Source: Bacteroidetes bacterium GWF2_43_63
GTDB lineage: Bacteria; Bacteroidota; Bacteroidia; Bacteroidales; DTU049
Length of the DNA stretch: 42,493 nt
NCBI GenBank assembly: GCA_001769275.1
Contig: MEOQ01000003.1
Location: 1-42,493 of the forward strand
Direction: 5' to 3'
Shown here in pieces: positions 1 to 7,071 of this stretch (the first letter of the stretch is position 1; every line of letters starts with the position of its first letter). Position numbers and translations under genes: made by a program. The notes beneath the pieces are model-generated. The model searched no databases. It worked only from the letters and a program-made list of their open reading frames with translations, and had not been told where the DNA came from.

Positions 1-1
1 A

Positions 2-88
2 AAAAAATTCAAAGCTGCTATGATTAAGGGTCTAGAGAAAAAAGCTAAAAACATTGGTTATCAGCTTATTCCGGTAGGTGTTCATTAG
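2..88 (+). CDS. C-terminal tail of a gene entering from the left (possible transposase)
   Basis: An open frame runs in from the left edge for 28 codons to a TAG stop at 86-88. The peptide is basic and ends in LGY/IGYQLIPV-like sequence (GLEKKAKNIGYQLIPVGVH). Short basic tails with an aromatic-glycine then a valine-proline-type ending occur in several transposase families, IS110-type among them, so a transposase end is possible. That is a resemblance only: no catalytic residue lies in the window. The following 577 bp are repeat-rich and gene-free, which would fit an insertion-sequence border. The frame could equally be the end of any small basic protein. Confidence 0.35.
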   Translation, partial: KKFKAAMIKGLEKKAKNIGYQLIPVGVH

Positions 89-130
89 CAGTGCCGCTCT
101 CGTAGCGCTTATTGCGATCCAGCTTGCGAT

Positions 131-172
131 GTATCGAAGGAGACAGCAGAGCCCGCTGTCGTTCTTCGATAC
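131..172. repeat. Hairpin repeat with GTATCGAAG/CTTCGATAC arms
   Basis: Outer arms GTATCGAAG (131-139) and CTTCGATAC (164-172) are perfect complements. An inner stem GACAGC (142-147) pairs with GCTGTC (155-160) around a 7-nt loop. No poly-T follows on either strand, so a terminator role is not obvious. It lies next to the GAGTCGAA-type repeat at 265-352 and is probably part of the same class of interspersed palindromic repeat. Confidence 0.7.
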
Positions 173-264
173 GTTTGAAGTCTGATGGTTTCGAGGCTTA
201 TTATTCAAACACTCTGAATGACAGCGGTGAATGCAGCTGTAGCTCCCGCTGCCCCACCAGCCAC

Positions 265-352
265 CTGCTGTCATCCTGAGCCCCGCCGCTGTCACATTGA
301 GCGGAGTCGAAATGTCAACAGCGGGGTAAACTCCGTCGAAGTGTCGGCAGCG
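265..352 (+). repeat. Dispersed GAGCGGAGTCGAA-type repeat, copy A
   Basis: The stretch contains GCTGTCATCCTGAGCCCCGC, then GAGCGGAGTCGAA, then GCGGGGTAAACTCCGTCGAA. The same blocks in the same order appear in reverse complement at about 14540-14640 and, split, at 23681-23740 and 23950-24035. All copies lie in gene-free DNA. It has the character of a non-coding interspersed repeat. Confidence 0.75.
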
Positions 353-514
353 AAAATCAACAAATGAAGAAGTCTGCAGTATAGGATGAGATATCGGCTT
401 CCACCTGTTGAGCATCTGGTTATTTGGAGACCGGGAACTCAATTCGACTTCTTTTGTTGATTTTTAAGAGCCCACTCAACCCACTTTTTATCCCCCATCA
501 TTTTCACTTGATTT

Positions 515-640
515 AGCTGCAAAAATATTTCTGACAAGTTCAAACCCTTGCTGTGTGCGGCTTTGATGGGATGAGTTGAAATTCAGAGCTTTACTATTAT
601 CGGGATTGGCGTTTGGGATTTGTTGTGGATGGGGCAGTGC
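515..640 (-). repeat. 127-bp repeat, copy 1, behind the YwqK-like gene
   Basis: This segment starts AGCTGCAAAAATATTTCT and ends with GTGGATGGGGCAGT. It matches 1673-1800 along its length with scattered substitutions (about 80% by eye), and the two copies are in the same orientation. Each copy ends 25 bp before the stop codon of a minus-strand gene (666 and 1826), so in transcription order each gene is followed by the element at the same distance. Confidence 0.75.
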
Positions 641-665
641 TGAACTCTGATGTTATTATCTCTAA

Positions 666-1520
666 TTATTGACAGAGTAAATCATTTTCAGCGTTTCCAG
701 ATTTTACCCCCTTAAGTTTACCATTGCGTTTATATTTCTCCGGTTTAATTACATCTCTATATTTTACTTCCTTAAGTTTGCCATTGCGTCTATATTTCTC
801 ACATTTAACAAGATCTCCATTTTCGTCAAAAATCAGGTATTGTTCGAGATTTCCGGAATTATAGACCCATTTTGTCCAAATGCGTTTATTGAATCCATAC
901 AGAGTTACATTATCTATTCTTCCGGCTCTGTCAAACAGATATTCCGCTCCCATCTGAATTCCGTTTTGAAAATATTGATATTCCGACAGAGCATTTTTTT
1001 TTCGCCAATAAAAACTATATTGATACCCGTCAGGTGATCCGTTCTTGTAGTTTCTTACCCAAGAAAAACTGGAATTGGGATTTAAAAGTACTTCCAAACC
1101 ATTGTTTATCCCATGGCTAAAATAAACATAACAGGACAGTCTTGAACTTGAATTATAAAAAATATATCGCCAGCCATCAACAAAACTGGAATCAATTAGA
1201 AAAACAGTCTCAACCGTTCCATTTTTGTCTATAACAACGTGTATTCCATTATCCAATGAATCAGTTGGCTGGTGCAAATGATAGCTGAGCGGGGAAAACG
1301 ACCCGGAGCTTTTATCAAATTTCAACATGGCAAATTCCGATCTGGGTTTATGCTTATTCGGAATATATAAATAAGAGCTATCCTGAAAATCTTTAATGAC
1401 AAACGTATCTCGTGGAATCACAACGTTCATATTCTTGAAAACCGAGTCGGCACACCGTACCTGAGCAGAAATATGACTACCACACAACAAAAATGAAATT
1501 ATAATGATGATGTATTTCAT
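666..1520 (-). CDS. Secreted YwqK/MORN-variant repeat protein
   Basis: This 284-residue protein has a clear signal peptide (residues 1-19, ending ISAQ). The rest is built from short aromatic- and glycine-rich strands such as NGIQMGAEYLFDRAGR and YKNGSPDGYQYSFYW, the pattern of MORN-variant repeats found in the YwqK family. YwqK-like proteins have been described as antitoxin or immunity-like, but many are secreted proteins of unknown role, and a function cannot be assigned here. The C-terminus carries a 20-residue tandem duplication (KYRRNGKLKEVKYRD, then KYKRNGKLKGVKSGN) encoded by a 60-bp direct repeat at 701-820. The ATG at 1520 gives a good signal peptide. By eye the gene is more AT-rich than the operon at 2244-8030, which suggests an accessory origin. 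Confidence 0.7.
   Translation of the reverse strand: MKYIIIIISFLLCGSHISAQVRCADSVFKNMNVVIPRDTFVIKDFQDSSYLYIPNKHKPRSEFAMLKFDKSSGSFSPLSYHLHQPTDSLDNGIHVVIDKNGTVETVFLIDSSFVDGWRYIFYNSSSRLSCYVYFSHGINNGLEVLLNPNSSFSWVRNYKNGSPDGYQYSFYWRKKNALSEYQYFQNGIQMGAEYLFDRAGRIDNVTLYGFNKRIWTKWVYNSGNLEQYLIFDENGDLVKCEKYRRNGKLKEVKYRDVIKPEKYKRNGKLKGVKSGNAENDLLCQ
701..820 (-). repeat. 60-bp tandem duplication inside the YwqK-like gene
   Basis: Bases 701-760 and 761-820 are two copies of one 60-bp unit. The first 40 bases differ at only a few positions (ATTTTACCCCCTTAAGTTTA against ATTTTACTTCCTTAAGTTTG). The length is a multiple of three, so the frame is kept and a 20-residue repeat is added near the C-terminus. Confidence 0.9.
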
Positions 1521-1825
1521 ATTATTTAATTCTTATTGGTTGCAATAAGATTGGTTATTCAGTAATAATACAATGCTAAAGTAAACCATTTTCTCTAATT
1601 ATTGAGTATTCAAGCTTTTTTTAAGGCGTGCCCACAATGCAATCGTATAGCTGTTTTGTTTTCACAGAGCTAAGCTGCAAAAATATTTCTAATAAATTCA
1701 AAAACCAGCGCTGTGTGCGGATTTTATGAGATGAGTTGAAATTCCGTTGTTTGCTATTATCAGGATTGGCGTCTTGGGATTTATTGTGGATGGGTCAGTA
1801 TCGCATTATATAATAATCTTGTATT
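1521..1825. other. AT-rich intergenic gap with repeat copy 2
   Basis: No gene is seen. Bases 1673-1800 are the second copy of the ~127-bp repeat. The part next to 1520 should hold the promoter of the YwqK-like gene, but no exact TAnnTTTG box is visible there. Confidence 0.6.
1673..1800 (-). repeat. 127-bp repeat, copy 2, behind the small membrane protein gene
   Basis: Same element and orientation as 515-640. Shared blocks include AGCTGCAAAAATATTTCT, GCTGTGTGCGG, GATGAGTTGAAATTC and GTGGATGGG. It ends 25 bp before the stop of the gene at 1826. Confidence 0.75.
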
Positions 1826-2218
1826 TTACAAAGACGTCCTATAAAGGAAAAAAGACATCAGAGGAACTCCGATAATAAATAATGTGAATAGGAGTTTTAA
1901 CATGTGTCGTTTGGAGTCCCAAATTTGTTCATTTTGTTCGTACAATTGCTCAATGTTTACAATTTTAAAATACCTAATTCCAAAAATGACAGGGGAAACT
2001 ATCCCAACAATTAAAACAAATTCAATCGTATTTGTTTTAAGATATTGGCTTAGTGAATTTGGATACAAAATTCCTGATAAACTGCAAATTGAAACAGCAA
2101 GAGCGGCCATGTAGAAATTGAAATATAAAAATGCACTCCATTTAGCATCCTGTTTTGATTTAATCAGAAAGGATACAAGCCTGAAGATATTAATAAACGC
2201 CCAATCGAAAAAGTTCAT
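1826..2218 (-). CDS. Small three-helix membrane protein of unknown function
   Basis: This 130-residue protein has three hydrophobic segments, roughly residues 31-52 (FYMAALAVSICSLSGILY), 66-82 (IEFVLIVGIVSPVIFGI) and 107-126 (LLKLLFTLFIIGVPLMSFFL). An acidic/polar stretch (NIEQLYEQNEQIWDSK) lies between helices two and three. I recognise no family. It is AT-rich and lies 25 bp downstream of the start side of the serine hydrolase gene's stop (2244), so it could be read as the last gene of that operon. Its composition and the trailing repeat make a separate, acquired gene as likely. Confidence 0.6.
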   Translation of the reverse strand: MNFFDWAFINIFRLVSFLIKSKQDAKWSAFLYFNFYMAALAVSICSLSGILYPNSLSQYLKTNTIEFVLIVGIVSPVIFGIRYFKIVNIEQLYEQNEQIWDSKRHMLKLLFTLFIIGVPLMSFFLYRTSL

Positions 2219-2243
2219 AACCTGTTATTCTTTACCATTCTTC

Positions 2244-3530
2244 TTACATCGGCGGCAACGACAAGGCCTGCTTTATCTCTCTGAAATCAGGCAGATACTG
2301 CTTTTCACGTGCACGCTCCATGTCGTAAATGATTCTTCCGAAACGTCCGAAAAACGGGAATGCGATGTTGCGGTATTCGTAGGTCTCGTCATTCAGGATA
2401 TCATCGTGATTGGTGTAAATGGTGGCGGCCAGAAAAAACTCAACACCTTCGCGGAGGTTGACAACATAGGCCACGTCCGAGGCAAAGCCGTAGCTGAGGC
2501 CCACCACATTGAAAACGCGCAAAGCCCCATCGTAGATGGTGTCTTTGTGGTCGCCCATTAGAAAATATTTCTTGTAGCTGTCTTCGTATTTCGGCCAGTT
2601 GTGATATTCCTCAAACATGGATTCACGCGGGTACATGGAAAAATACTGCAACAGAAACAGCCGGTCGTGCGGACTAAGGTCCCAGCGCTTCTGCTCATCA
2701 ACCGCTTCGGGCATAATGAATGAAATGAGCATTTCGAGCGCATCTTCGAGCGGCAGATAGTTGTTGTTGCTGAAATCGCGGGGTTGTTCCAATATTTTTT
2801 TGCCATCCCAAAATCCTTTGCCAACTTTGGCATCGATGTAAGCGGGCAACTTGAATGCGGACTGATTTTCCTGTTCAGGCTGGCTGTAAATAATTTTTCC
2901 TTCATCGTCGTAGAAACAGAAAGGGTTGGTGAACCTGTTTTCATCATCATCGCATTTGGCAAAGCGTTTCAGAATAACCGGATCGGTGTATCCTTTGCGA
3001 CGCAGACCATCATTCAGTTCTTTCTGCCCCACAAATTCGAAAAGCCGGTTGTAGCTCCAGTTGTCCGATGCAAGAAGAATTCTGCGAATAAAATTCGCAA
3101 TACAAGGATAGTCCTCTAAACCGGAAGTGTCGGTTTTGAATTCAAACTGGCAGGAATGTTCCTTGCCGATACTCAGTCGGGTATATTTGTCAACGCCTCT
3201 GCTTTTGAGCGACTGCAGCTTTTCGAGGGTCAAAAGCAGGGTAGGCAGTTTAACAAGGCTGGCCGGGTAAAAATATTTACCACGATCTATTCCTAGTTTG
3301 TGATACGTGAGATGCGGTATTCCATATTTATCACGGTCAACCTGCACATAGATCAGCTGCAGTTCGTACCACTCGGGCATCATATACAATTCGGGAAATG
3401 AATCGCAATATTGTTCGAAGATAATTTTGCCAGGCAAACCGGATGTATCCCGATCCTTTGGCCAGTCCTGTGCAAATGCAACGGTAGTCCCGAGCAGACA
3501 GAAAACAAGTAATAAAATTCTAAAGAGCAT
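2244..3530 (-). CDS. Secreted class A beta-lactamase-like serine hydrolase
   Basis: This 428-residue protein has a signal peptide (1-20, ending AFAQ). Two penicillin-recognising motifs are visible: SxxK as S91-L-V-K94 (in PASLVKLP) and SDN at 155-157 (LLASDNWSY). This is the layout of class A beta-lactamases and related serine hydrolases. The third motif (KTG/KSG before the last strand) is not found; the corresponding region reads NVVGLSYGFASDVAYV. The protein is also longer than a typical ~290-residue class A enzyme. It probably acts in the periplasm on a peptidoglycan-related amide or ester bond; resistance to beta-lactams cannot be claimed. Its ATG overlaps the stop of the upstream M23-LysM gene by one base (TAATG), so the two are likely translationally coupled. 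Confidence 0.75.
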   Translation of the reverse strand: MLFRILLLVFCLLGTTVAFAQDWPKDRDTSGLPGKIIFEQYCDSFPELYMMPEWYELQLIYVQVDRDKYGIPHLTYHKLGIDRGKYFYPASLVKLPTLLLTLEKLQSLKSRGVDKYTRLSIGKEHSCQFEFKTDTSGLEDYPCIANFIRRILLASDNWSYNRLFEFVGQKELNDGLRRKGYTDPVILKRFAKCDDDENRFTNPFCFYDDEGKIIYSQPEQENQSAFKLPAYIDAKVGKGFWDGKKILEQPRDFSNNNYLPLEDALEMLISFIMPEAVDEQKRWDLSPHDRLFLLQYFSMYPRESMFEEYHNWPKYEDSYKKYFLMGDHKDTIYDGALRVFNVVGLSYGFASDVAYVVNLREGVEFFLAATIYTNHDDILNDETYEYRNIAFPFFGRFGRIIYDMERAREKQYLPDFREIKQALSLPPM

Positions 3531-4558
3531 TATCTGACCCTTACTTTCTGGCCGAGTCTCAGAACTGAATTTTTGTTGATTTTGTTGAGTGAACAGAGCT
3601 TGTCAACGGTGGTGCCATATTTCCTGGCAATTGCAGACAGGGTGTCTCCTTTTTTCACAATATAGTAATTCCCAACAGCAGTACCGTTGGCCGTAGATCC
3701 CTTATAGTCACCCTGGCTGCTGGTGCTGCCTCCATATTGTTTGGTTGTGGTGCCTGTTTCTGTTCCTGTATTGGTTCCATTAACACCATCGGCTACATAT
3801 GCTTTGTGACTTTGAGAAATTTTAAAATCATTGGCAGTCAGCACAATGGTATCCATTTTCAGGTCAAGCGAATCAAAGGACATTATTTTAAGCGGATCAA
3901 AAGCATGGTCGCGGTAGCGGCATTCGAAGTGAAGATGTGGTCCAGACCAGTGTGCACCAGTATTTCCGCCACCACCAATTACCTGACCGGCTTTAACCAT
4001 CTGGCCGGGCTTGATATACATCTTTGAAAGGTGCGCGTAGTAGGTCTCCAAGCCATTGAAATGCCGGATTATTATCAGATTACCGTAACCACCTGTGTTG
4101 TATTGTGCGTAACGAACTTTCCCGTCGAAAGCAGCCCTTATGGGAGTTCCGAAATCAAGACCGATGTCAACTGCTTTGTGCGGCCTGCCTGAACGCCAGC
4201 CAAATCCGGAAGTAATTCCGCCCAATAAGGGGGGCGTGAATTTGTGCAGACTGTCCACCAGAGCAAATTTTACCGTATCGGGCAGCGGTTTATCTTCCGG
4301 ATACATGTAAGCAAATGTTATATCATTCCAATATTCGGTAAAAATGCGTGCCGTGTCGGCGATGGCTTTGTCACGGGCCAGATCTTCGATGGAACTAACA
4401 TACGACCACACATTATCACTGAATAATACAATCTGTTTACCATTAGCTTCAACCGTGTCTATTACAGTAGTTGAGGCCCATTGTCCGGCTGATGTGAGTG
4501 ACATCAGAACAAGGCCGAAAAATGCTGAAAGAGTGATCCCGGTCTTTGATTTAATCAT
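3530..4558 (-). CDS. M23 peptidoglycan endopeptidase with C-terminal LysM
   Basis: This 342-residue protein has an N-terminal signal peptide (about 1-25). The LytM/M23 metallopeptidase domain (about 110-225) has a complete active site: H127 and D131 (HKAVDIG), H176 (YYAHL), and H208 with H210 (GPHLHFE). A threonine/glycine-rich linker (about 255-295) leads to one LysM domain (298-342, YYIVKKGDTLSAIARKYGTT). M23 enzymes cut peptidoglycan cross-bridges or stem peptides, and LysM binds glycan, so this is most likely a periplasmic cell-wall hydrolase. It lies between a lipoprotein gene (3-nt gap) and the serine hydrolase gene (1-nt overlap) in a five-gene envelope operon. Confidence 0.9.
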   Translation of the reverse strand: MIKSKTGITLSAFFGLVLMSLTSAGQWASTTVIDTVEANGKQIVLFSDNVWSYVSSIEDLARDKAIADTARIFTEYWNDITFAYMYPEDKPLPDTVKFALVDSLHKFTPPLLGGITSGFGWRSGRPHKAVDIGLDFGTPIRAAFDGKVRYAQYNTGGYGNLIIIRHFNGLETYYAHLSKMYIKPGQMVKAGQVIGGGGNTGAHWSGPHLHFECRYRDHAFDPLKIMSFDSLDLKMDTIVLTANDFKISQSHKAYVADGVNGTNTGTETGTTTKQYGGSTSSQGDYKGSTANGTAVGNYYIVKKGDTLSAIARKYGTTVDKLCSLNKINKNSVLRLGQKVRVR

Positions 4559-4561
4559 CCG

Positions 4562-5728
4562 CTATTTTTTTCTTGTAGCTACAAAGATATTGGATTCTTC
4601 GTTATAACCAAAACGAAAACTCAGCTTTGAGGCATTTTGCGGCCATGATTTTTTTAAATCTTCCTGATAAAAGTGTGAAAAAACAGGGATTGGTCGTGTA
4701 TAAATTCCATAATATCCAAAATTCCAATCATTTTTGTTAAAAAACCTACAAGGAACTCCGCTGTCATCCTGAATGAGGAATTTTGAATGAGAAAGAACGA
4801 TCTCTCTGATTTTATCATATTTGTCCTCGTGCATGCAGTAACTGCTTGATTTTACAATGGTTGTCATGTTGGTAGGTAGCGACTTCAGGAAGGTTTCAGC
4901 TTCGGGCATGCTCGCAAAACCATCGTTTCGGATGCTTACGCTGTAATAATACAATTTGTTCAACTTGTTTTCGCCGGGTCTTAAAAAGGTGATTTCAACT
5001 CCGTTGCTAAACTTTTTACCTGTTTTGTCCAGCACTTCGGTTTCACTTAAAACCTGTTTGCCATCTTTCGAAATGGTGGCGGGGCTAATATTCTGAATAT
5101 GCAGATTCAAACGTGCCATAAAAAACAACAATACAGGAATGGTTCCTTTGATCTGCTCATTGTTCATCTGTACCTTCATGCTTTTTGTAATGAAGAAGCT
5201 CAGGTTCAGATTATCCCTGATGGCATTGTTGAGCGCTGCGAAAAACGAGGGCATTGAGTTTTCAATCTTTGTGATATCCGGAATAATTCCCACAGGTTCC
5301 AGTGCAACCATGTAATAGTTTTCTGCCTTCGGCAGGAAGGTGTACATGTAAACAAAGTCGGGTCCGCTGAAAGGATAAAATACATCGGAGGTAGTCTCAT
5401 TTATTCCGTTTAATTCCTTGTCGATCCAGGGTTGCATAGCTCCCAGTTTGTTTTTCTGAAATTCCGCCCAGCTCTTGTCAATGTCGGCTGAGTAGTTTTT
5501 CCATTCTGTCTTTTCGGTATATTCTTTCAGAACGCTGCTGTCGCTAACAGGCATCCCAGCTACAAACCGCGCAATATCATTGTAGAAGTGATTCAGAACT
5601 ATGGTCTCGGTTGGTGCCACAGTGTCATTCGAAGTAGAGTCGGTACCATTTTGTTTGTCCTTGCTGCTTCCGCCGCATGAAATCATGAAAAAGATGCTGA
5701 GCATCAGGATGAAAAGACTTGTTTTCAT
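4562..5728 (-). CDS. Lipoprotein of unknown function
   Basis: This 388-residue protein begins with a lipoprotein signal (MKTSLFILMLSIFFMISCGG). C18 would be lipidated, followed by a polar serine/threonine-rich tether. The mature part has no motif I recognise. It contains segments such as DVFYPFSGPDFVYMYTFLP and ATISKDGKQVLSETEVLDKT and looks like a soluble alpha/beta domain held at a membrane face. The ATG overlaps the permease stop by 4 bp (ATGA), so it is co-translated with the permease. In this setting, between a permease and wall hydrolases, a role in envelope maintenance is a guess from context only. Confidence 0.75.
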   Translation of the reverse strand: MKTSLFILMLSIFFMISCGGSSKDKQNGTDSTSNDTVAPTETIVLNHFYNDIARFVAGMPVSDSSVLKEYTEKTEWKNYSADIDKSWAEFQKNKLGAMQPWIDKELNGINETTSDVFYPFSGPDFVYMYTFLPKAENYYMVALEPVGIIPDITKIENSMPSFFAALNNAIRDNLNLSFFITKSMKVQMNNEQIKGTIPVLLFFMARLNLHIQNISPATISKDGKQVLSETEVLDKTGKKFSNGVEITFLRPGENKLNKLYYYSVSIRNDGFASMPEAETFLKSLPTNMTTIVKSSSYCMHEDKYDKIREIVLSHSKFLIQDDSGVPCRFFNKNDWNFGYYGIYTRPIPVFSHFYQEDLKKSWPQNASKLSFRFGYNEESNIFVATRKK

Positions 5729-7071
5729 ATTGTTTTTGGTTTATTTGATTGCTTGCTGAAAAAATACAGAACAGCGCCTACTGCAATGGTTGCTAGTCCG
5801 AGCAACGATTCCAGCGGTCGCGAGTAAATCACGAAAATGGTGATCCAGAGATTGAAAATCAGAAAAATAATTGGTGTAACCGGATAGCCCCAGGTTTTTA
5901 CAGGCCGCTCTGCGTCTGGAAATTTGCGTCTGTGGACAAAGACTCCAAGTACTGTGAAGAATGTGAAAAGATTGAGCACAAACCCCGTGTACATAATCAG
6001 AGATTCGAAAGTTGAAGTGATAATCAGAACGAAACTGATTGCAAATTGGGTGATCAATGCAATATACGGAATGCCGTTTTTATTTTTCCTGGCCAAAAAA
6101 CGCAGCAGTTTGAAATCTTCACCCATGACTAAGGTAACGCGCGGGCCGGCAAATATCATGGAGCTAATGCTTGAAACAAGCAACAGCGATATAAAAAGCC
6201 CCATAAATACTCCAAGTTTGTTCCCGAAAATATACATGGCTGCAATGAGTCCGATTTCGGGATTGCCAACCATCTCATCAACAGGCGTTGAAATCAGAAA
6301 AACAAAATTCAGCAGAATGTACAGAACCATTACCACTACACTTCCGATTACGAGCGACTTTGGTAATTGCTTTACCGGATTTTTCAGATCGTTCACAAAA
6401 TAGGCCGATGCGTTCCAGCCACTGTAGGCATAGGATACAAAGACCAGTGCAACGGCAAAGGCCGGATTCAGAATATCATTGCCTGTGTCAGCGCTCACCG
6501 CAAATGAGAGTGGCTGGGCTTCCGGAAGAAAAAACAATCCGGCACCAACAAAAATGACAATAAAAGTTAGTTTCAGAATTGTAAAAACATTTTGAAATCC
6601 GCCGCCAGTCTTTATTGAGTTGCTGTGCACCATTGTAATGAGCGCCAGAATGATTATCCCGGCTATCATGGGCGTTGTTTGAAGCCAGTTGATGGAATAG
6701 GTGTTACTTAATATATCAATTGACTGATGATAATAGGTGCCAAAAGCTATGCATGCTGCGGCCACTGGCGCTGCAAATCCGATGGTGGCTGATATCCAGC
6801 CGGCCAGAAATCCAAGCGCGGGGTGATATATTTTGCTCAGAAAATTATATTCGCCACCGCTGCGGGGCATGGCTGCACCAAGCTCTCCGTAAACAAAGGA
6901 GCCGAACAAGGCCATAATGCCGCCAATAGCCCATAGTATCAAAATGGCAGCAGGATTTTTTATATCGAAAAGCTGAAAACCAAGAGATGTAAATACTCCG
7001 GTTCCAACCATGTTGGCTATCACGAAGTTGATGGCAGTAAAAAGCGTGAGTTTTTTCAGATCTTTATTCAT
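5725..7071 (-). CDS. APC-superfamily amino acid permease
   Basis: This is a 448-residue integral membrane protein with about twelve hydrophobic helices. Its N-terminal half carries the APC signature: a broken first helix with GTGVF (IANMVGTGVFTSLGFQ), then GGIMALFGSFVYGELGAAMPRSGGEY, a typical substrate-site and helix 2-3 region. It is likely a proton-coupled amino acid transporter or exchanger in the inner membrane; the substrate cannot be told. I place the start at the ATG in TGATG (7071), which shares a base with the M23 stop. A start four codons earlier at 7083 is also possible and would overlap the M23 gene by 13 bp. Placement among wall hydrolases suggests uptake of amino acids freed from peptidoglycan, as inference. 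Confidence 0.88.
   Translation of the reverse strand: MNKDLKKLTLFTAINFVIANMVGTGVFTSLGFQLFDIKNPAAILILWAIGGIMALFGSFVYGELGAAMPRSGGEYNFLSKIYHPALGFLAGWISATIGFAAPVAAACIAFGTYYHQSIDILSNTYSINWLQTTPMIAGIIILALITMVHSNSIKTGGGFQNVFTILKLTFIVIFVGAGLFFLPEAQPLSFAVSADTGNDILNPAFAVALVFVSYAYSGWNASAYFVNDLKNPVKQLPKSLVIGSVVVMVLYILLNFVFLISTPVDEMVGNPEIGLIAAMYIFGNKLGVFMGLFISLLLVSSISSMIFAGPRVTLVMGEDFKLLRFLARKNKNGIPYIALITQFAISFVLIITSTFESLIMYTGFVLNLFTFFTVLGVFVHRRKFPDAERPVKTWGYPVTPIIFLIFNLWITIFVIYSRPLESLLGLATIAVGAVLYFFSKQSNKPKTI

Larger units (their letters stand above)
89..665. other. Repeat-filled gene-free gap
   Basis: No credible gene is seen in this 577-bp stretch. It holds, left to right, a strong hairpin (131-172), a copy of the GAGCGGAGTCGAA dispersed repeat (265-352), sequence near 432-465 that resembles 24022-24056 (shared CCGGGAACT then GTTGATTTTT), and a ~127-bp repeat (515-640) with a second copy at 1673-1800. 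A 136-codon minus-strand frame across 32-442 is composed of these repeats and is not believed. Confidence 0.7.

Noticed and set aside
32-442. 136-codon minus-strand frame in the left gap
   Set aside because: It runs through a hairpin and dispersed repeats, and its product (Arg/Ser/His-rich, no fold pattern) has no protein-like features.
515-1800. Integron-like gene cassettes with attC sites
   Set aside because: The repeat behind each gene has the right position, but it lacks the extended imperfect palindrome and GTTRRRY core of attC, and no integrase is in view.
2558-2962. 134-codon minus-strand frame inside the serine hydrolase gene
   Set aside because: Fully nested in another frame of a gene with clear catalytic motifs; the product is Met/Ser/Cys-rich without family features.
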